A stretch of DNA of 64,000 bases, taken from assembly GCF_001884105.1 (NCBI RefSeq), contig NZ_MACI01000003.1:84955-148954 (forward strand), given 5' to 3'. Each line of letters opens with the position of its first letter. Within the stretch, counting starts at the first letter, position 1. Positions 60,413 through 64,000 of this stretch are shown here, in pieces. The notes under the pieces are model-generated. The model saw only the letters and a program-made list of their open reading frames with translations. It made no database searches and was not told the DNA's origin. The DNA is from Bacillus luti (lineage in GTDB: Bacteria; Bacillota; Bacilli; Bacillales; Bacillaceae_G). The position numbers and the translations under genes were made by a program.

Positions 60413-60505
60413 ATGAATGAGGATTGTGAAAAGGTGAAAAGTGGCAGGATAAATCGACAAATAAGTACAAAAGGGGTTAGTAAACTATGGCTTTTTTCAA
60501 AATAA
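60413..60505 (+). CDS. Possible small basic peptide (30 residues)
   Basis: ATG 60413 has AAAGGA 6 bases upstream and encodes a basic peptide ending K-L-W-L-F-S-K. A very strong terminator begins within its last codons. The start lies behind TATTATAAT that could be a -10. No family similarity. It could also be a small untranslated RNA. Confidence 0.35.
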   Translation: MNEDCEKVKSGRINRQISTKGVSKLWLFSK

Positions 60506-60543
60506 AAACCACAACTAAAGATGGCAGTTGTGGTTTTTATTTT
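60499..60543. terminator. Strong bidirectional terminator
   Basis: AAAATAAAAACCACAACT and AGTTGTGGTTTTTATTTT arms around AAAGATGGC. Confidence 0.85.
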
Positions 60544-60697
60544 GGAGATTCTTTGTTTGAGAGGATAGATAATTTAGAATTGAAAAGTTATCAAACAGAT
60601 TAGTGCCCTATTTATTGTTTGTTGTAACTATATTGAATATTTGGCCGGACAATAAGACGAGCTTTGAATATAGTAATAAAAAAGGGGATGTAGAACA

Positions 60698-61435
60698 ATG
60701 GCTAGATATAGTTTACATGGAGGCCACAATAGTATAGTACAGGGTGCAAATTATGGGAATCGGAAAGAGCACATTATGGATCGACAAATTAAGGATGCGG
60801 TTGTAAATAAATTAAGAGCATTGGGACATACAGTTTATGATGATACTGATGAGGTAGGAACAACACAAGCACAAAATTTAAGTAACATTGTAGCAAAAAC
60901 GAATTCGCACGATGTAGACTTAGTCATTTCATTTCACTTAAACTCGTACGATACGAATGCTAATGGTGTTGAAGTGCTTTACTATGACCAGCAGGCGTTA
61001 GCAGCAAAAGTAGCGGCGCAACTTTCAAAAGATATTGGTTGGTCAAATCGTGGTGCTAAGGAACGAAAAGATCTTTATGTGTTAGCAAATACAAAAGCAC
61101 CGGCAATTTTAATTGAACTTGGATTTATCGATAACGAATCAGATATGGCAAAATGGGATGTGGATAAGATCTCTAATTCAATCGTTTATGCTTTAACGGG
61201 ACAATCAGGCGGGACAACTCCGCCATCAAAACAAAATATCATCCAATCAGGAGCTTTTTCACCATATGAAACGCCTGATGTTATGGGAGCATTAACATCC
61301 TTAAAAATGACAGCTAATTTCATCTTACAATCTGATGGTTTAACGTATTTTATTTCTGAACCAACTTCAGATGCCCAGCTTAATGGAATGACGGACTACC
61401 TTGATCGTAAAGGTTGGTGGTATGAAGTTAAATAA
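60698..61435 (+). CDS. N-acetylmuramoyl-L-alanine amidase, Amidase_3 with endolysin-type C-terminal domain
   Basis: 245 residues. Amidase_3 zinc residues: His in S-L-H-G-G-H (residues 6-10), Glu in N-R-K-E-H, His in V-I-S-F-H-L-N; catalytic Glu in L-I-E-L-G-F-I-D-N. After a Gly/Thr/Pro linker near 170 comes a 65-residue C-terminal domain (I-I-Q-S-G-A-F-S-P-Y-E to K-G-W-W-Y-E-V-K), the wall-binding domain of Bacillus phage lysins. No signal peptide is seen, as in phage endolysins. No holin or phage gene is adjacent, so it may be a domesticated lysin. ATG after GGGGATG-type site. Confidence 0.9.
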   Translation: MARYSLHGGHNSIVQGANYGNRKEHIMDRQIKDAVVNKLRALGHTVYDDTDEVGTTQAQNLSNIVAKTNSHDVDLVISFHLNSYDTNANGVEVLYYDQQALAAKVAAQLSKDIGWSNRGAKERKDLYVLANTKAPAILIELGFIDNESDMAKWDVDKISNSIVYALTGQSGGTTPPSKQNIIQSGAFSPYETPDVMGALTSLKMTANFILQSDGLTYFISEPTSDAQLNGMTDYLDRKGWWYEVK

Positions 61436-61481
61436 AAAAATTTTGGTTTAGCGGAACAGTATATTTATATATCGATAGCTC

Positions 61482-61520
61482 GAAAAAGAGGACTACTTGT
61501 TTTTAGTAATCCTCTTTTTC
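61482..61520 (+). terminator. Terminator of the amidase gene
   Basis: GAAAAAGAGGA-C-TACT and AGTA-A-TCCTCTTTTTC arms, T-rich on the right. Confidence 0.8.
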
Positions 61521-61524
61521 TAAT

Positions 61525-61644
61525 TTTATCCCGCTATTTGCTGGGCAGTAAGATGTCTATCTCAAAATTACGCGAATGCAAAGAAGTTAGGTGAGGTGGT
61601 GGACTGCCCGTAAGTGGAAGATACATGGAGAATTTCAACTTTAT
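61525..61644. mobile_element. Short bcr1-like element with TTTAT ends
   Basis: TTTAT at 61525-61529 and at 61640-61644. The body keeps CCCGCTATTTGCTGGGCAGT, CTCAAAATTACGCGAATGC, AAAGAAGTTAGGTG and ACTGCCCGTAAG, the first stem of bcr1, and an ATTTCAACTTTAT end like GTTTCACTTTAT. The second hairpin (about 40 bp) is absent, so it is an internally shortened copy. Confidence 0.75.
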
Positions 61645-61689
61645 TGGAATAGAATATTTTTAATAAGAAAAGGAATATAGGATTTGAAT

Positions 61690-62274
61690 TTAATTTACTA
61701 CAATTGAAAATGCACTGAAAACTAATAAAATAGCCATAATGATGTTAAATAATCGATTATGTTTTAATAATATTTTTTGAAACATTGAACCGAATAGGCT
61801 CCAACTAAACGTACTCATTAAACCGACTAAACCTAGAAATAAGGAAAAGAAAACGTAGCTTAAATAAGATTGGTAATAAGGGAGTATAAAAGTCGATACT
61901 ACAGTCAGTCCGAATAATATCCCTTTAGGGTTAACAAATTGAAGGGAAATCCCCACTGTAAATAAGTTTGTATTATTTTTTTCAGTGGGCTCTGTATTGC
62001 CTTTACTAGTAAGTATTTTAAAAGCTAAATATAGCATGTACGCTACACCTAAAATTTTCAAAGGCAATTCGATTATGGGTAGTATATTAATGAGTACAAC
62101 ATTAAAGAAACTGCATAAGAAAGTGAGGATGAAAAAACCGAAAGCTACGCCAATGCAAAATTGTATGCTCCTCTTTAACCCATGTTGATTGGCATATGTC
62201 ATAGCTAAAAAATTGTTAGGACCGGGTGTGAAGCTACTTATAAAAACAAATAATAAAAAAGAAAATATAGGCAT
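61690..62274 (-). CDS. LysE family amino-acid exporter
   Basis: 194 residues, six helices. The N-terminal helix ends with S-S-F-T-P-G-P-N-N-F-L, the LysE/RhtB signature with the GPN motif, followed by a conserved G-L-K-R-S. It exports amino acids. ATG after GGGAGG. A divergent XRE-cupin regulator at 62390 and an inverted repeat in between point to local control. Confidence 0.88.
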   Translation of the reverse strand: MPIFSFLLFVFISSFTPGPNNFLAMTYANQHGLKRSIQFCIGVAFGFFILTFLCSFFNVVLINILPIIELPLKILGVAYMLYLAFKILTSKGNTEPTEKNNTNLFTVGISLQFVNPKGILFGLTVVSTFILPYYQSYLSYVFFSLFLGLVGLMSTFSWSLFGSMFQKILLKHNRLFNIIMAILLVFSAFSIVVN

Positions 62275-62321
62275 TTCAAAACCCTCCCGATAAAATAGTA
62301 TGTTATAATGACCGAAAAGAA

Positions 62322-62366
62322 CAATATAACGTGTGCTTTTTATTATACATAACGGTCGTTATATTG
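62322..62366. promoter_or_regulatory. Operator-like repeat between LysE and XRE-cupin genes
   Basis: CAATATAACG (62322-62331) and CGTTATATTG (62357-62366) are exact inverted copies. The right one overlaps a perfect ATAACG-GT-CGTTAT palindrome (62349-62362). It lies between the two divergent start codons. Confidence 0.72.
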
Positions 62367-62389
62367 TATATAGTGTAGAGGTGTTTTTT

Positions 62390-62947
62390 ATGGAAGAAAT
62401 TCAACTTATTCTGGCGAAAAATTTAAAAACAATTCGAGAGAAAGAAAAATTAAGTTTAGAAAAGGTTTCACAATTAACTGGTGTAAGTAAAACGATGATT
62501 GGACAAATTGAAAGAGGAGAATCAAGTCCTACGTTAACAACAATATGGAAAATTGCAAATGGATTGAAAGTGTCTTTTACTTCCTTAATCAATAATCCAC
62601 AGCCGGATACGAAAGTAGTTTTACGAAATGATGTTCAAGTATTGTCTGAAGACAATGGAAAATATAAAGTTTATACCTCTTTTCCTTTCCAAGATGATAG
62701 ACATTTTGAAATTTATACAGTTGAAATTGAAACAGAAGGAAAATTAAGCTCCGAAGCGCATAAAGAAGGAACGGAAGAATTTATTATAGTGTTTGATGGC
62801 GAGTTAACTATTGAAGTAAATGAATGTAAATATAATTTGAGAAGTGGTGATTCCATTAGATTTCGAGCAGATCGACCACATATTTATTACAATTCAGGTG
62901 AGAGCTTAACAAGATCGAGCATGATTATTTATTATCCTAATTCTTAA
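62390..62947 (+). CDS. XRE-cupin transcriptional regulator
   Basis: 185 residues. HTH residues 15-40 (L-S-L-E-K-V-S-Q-L-T-G-V-S-K-T-M-I-G-Q-I-E-R-G-E-S-S-P) and a C-terminal cupin (I-I-V-F-D-G-E-L-T-I-E-V and G-D-S-I-R-F-R-A-D-R-P-H-I-Y). ATG 62390 follows AGAGGTG by 6 bases; the frame is open upstream. Divergent from the LysE exporter, which is its most likely target. Confidence 0.88.
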   Translation: MEEIQLILAKNLKTIREKEKLSLEKVSQLTGVSKTMIGQIERGESSPTLTTIWKIANGLKVSFTSLINNPQPDTKVVLRNDVQVLSEDNGKYKVYTSFPFQDDRHFEIYTVEIETEGKLSSEAHKEGTEEFIIVFDGELTIEVNECKYNLRSGDSIRFRADRPHIYYNSGESLTRSSMIIYYPNS

Positions 62948-62957
62948 TTTTTAATGG

Positions 62958-62991
62958 AAAAACTGCCTCTAGTAAGGTAGTTTTTTTATTT
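62958..62991 (+). terminator. Terminator
   Basis: AAAACTGCCT and AGGTAGTTTT arms (one G-U) then T-run. Confidence 0.75.
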
Positions 62992-63461
62992 TTAAAAGAT
63001 AATCAGATGAGGAACGGAAAGGTGTTTCTTTCACATATGATAGATATTATTGGCATTTAGAAGTAGTTAGTAAAGATATTGATTGTTTCTCCCTGTTTTT
63101 ATGAAAGTCGAGCTAATTATAAAAATTCAATGGCGGGAGGAATACTTAGTGGGAAGTGAAGAAATTAGCTATTACATTTATAACTTGAAGGATTTTGAAG
63201 ATAAATTTAAGGTGTTAAACGTGGAAAATTAAAATAGGTCATTTAGTTTAGGTATTTAATCTAAGCAATAAGATTATAGGGACATATAATTTATATTAGA
63301 GTCATGAAGATAATTAAAACGGCATTTTTAGTGTTTAATTATTAGTAGCACTTTCCTTTCTAGGAGGAAATAATAAATCAAAGTTAATAATATATAACAA
63401 TGTATTCAATAGCTCTTAGAATAGCAAGGGACTCGAAAATTATTTGAATAAGGAGGAAAAT
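62992..63461. other. Intergenic stretch without a strong gene
   Basis: A 27-codon GTG frame at 63149 has GGGAGG upstream and a similar AT-rich content, and another short frame near 63006 ends at 63106. Both could be remnants; neither is supported well enough to call. Confidence 0.4.
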
Positions 63462-64000
63462 ATGAAACATAATGATTGTTTTGATGACAAAGACTGTGAT
63501 CAAATTATTATTACAGGTGGTTGTTGTGAACCGAAGACAGTTTGTCCTAGCAATTCACAATTAATTGAATTAGAGAGTTTACTAGTTGCTTTAAGCACAG
63601 CTATACCAGCATTTTTGACGACCCCAAATGCTGCAAATAAAGCGGCACTAGTCAGTTTGTTTAATCAATTATTAATTTTACTAAATTCACTACTACCTAC
63701 TACAGAAGTAGATTATTTGAAAGAATTAATTGAAGGTATTTTAGCTGTATTAACACCTATTAATCCAAACACGGCGCAATTGATTGTACTATTACAACAA
63801 TTTTATAGCGCTCTTGCAGATTACTTCTTCTCTATAAAGACTTGTTTTGCACCATCAACTTTCCGATTTTTATTTGATCTATTAACGCTACTAATTAGTC
63901 TTACTCCAATTCCGCCAGGAGCAACAGGAGCAACAGGAGCAACAGGAGCAACAGGAGCAACGGGAGCAACGGGAGCAACAGGAGCAACGGGAGCAACAGG
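63462..64000 (+). CDS. Collagen-like protein with repeat-preface domain (partial, right edge)
   Basis: Starts at ATG 63462 (SD AAGGAGGA) and is open at the right edge. Residues 1-30 are Cys- and Asp-rich (D-C-F-D-D-K-D-C, then G-G-C-C-E-P). A helical Leu-rich domain follows (S-Q-L-I-E-L-E-S-L-L-V-A-L-S, repeated I-L-L-N-S-L-L), the collagen-like repeat preface of Bacillus. From residue 153 the Gly-Ala-Thr triplets begin, as in BclA-type exosporium proteins. No typical BclA exosporium leader (S-A-F-D-P-N-L-V-G-P) is seen. The length and C-terminal domain are unknown. Confidence 0.88.
   Translation, partial: MKHNDCFDDKDCDQIIITGGCCEPKTVCPSNSQLIELESLLVALSTAIPAFLTTPNAANKAALVSLFNQLLILLNSLLPTTEVDYLKELIEGILAVLTPINPNTAQLIVLLQQFYSALADYFFSIKTCFAPSTFRFLFDLLTLLISLTPIPPGATGATGATGATGATGATGATGATGAT

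Noticed and set aside
63149-63232. 27-codon GTG frame with GGGAGG upstream
   Set aside because: The site is fair, but the peptide has no recognisable features and the surrounding sequence looks like a remnant.
1-64000. CRISPR arrays, tRNA or rRNA genes, prophage modules
   Set aside because: No regularly spaced repeats, cloverleaf-like sequences or runs of phage structural genes were seen; the single endolysin-like gene is not enough.

Overview
The window is an AT-rich chromosomal segment of a Bacillus cereus group bacterium. Three things point there: bcr1 repeats (a ~150-bp mobile element known only from this group, with TTTAT duplications), a bacillibactin operon tail followed by MbtH, an exporter and an Sfp-type transferase, and a collagen-like exosporium-type gene with GAT triplets at the right edge. 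Gene density, strong AGGAGG-type ribosome binding sites and frequent TTG starts also fit. No rRNA, tRNA, CRISPR array or intact prophage was seen.

Layout. 1-3114: end of the siderophore operon (NRPS tail, MbtH, DHA2-type MFS exporter, PPTase, a chorismate-lyase-like protein). 3151-13187: housekeeping and small hypothetical genes, including HU, an AGCS amino-acid symporter under a tandem glycine riboswitch, RluF-like pseudouridine synthase and a second threonyl-tRNA synthetase behind two nearly identical T-boxes. 13200-14600: a damaged zone with a bcr1 element, a PhlG-like hydrolase gene with a TetR-type operator, and remains of the TetR gene and of an IS3-type transposase. 14597-19555: a BceAB-like peptide-resistance ABC transporter with a BceR-type operator, and a DppBC-like permease pair lacking partners. 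19600-22297: an orphan heterocycloanthracin-type bacteriocin precursor between two gene remnants (a pyruvate oxidase copy and a DppC copy), then the intact pyruvate oxidase. 22381-44831: transporters, GNATs, regulators, chloramphenicol acetyltransferase with a translational attenuator, HemY-like oxidase, a Spo0E-like peptide, and several broken genes. 44870-59413: cold-shock genes, a CPBP protease, kinase-like and arginase-like proteins, LysR/Asd, LysR/MOSC, and an asymmetric heterodimeric ABC exporter. 59414-64000: a mostly non-coding stretch, an endolysin-like amidase, a LysE exporter with its regulator, and the 5' part of a collagen-like gene.

How it works together. Much of the window is accessory stress, resistance and export capacity with dedicated local control: riboswitch, T-boxes, attenuator, and operators beside TetR, LysR, XRE and BceR-type regulated genes. 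A second theme is gene decay. At least eight remnants or broken genes are readable: PhzF fragment, TetR/IS fragment, pyruvate oxidase and DppC remnants, a methyltransferase with two nonsense codons, a GNAT split by bcr1, a methyltransferase tail, and a small gene with one nonsense codon. No complete new multi-gene system was found; the most unusual items are the orphan thiazole/oxazole-type precursor in its duplicated setting, the GNAT-pentapeptide-repeat fusion and the family of bcr1 copies at different stages of decay.
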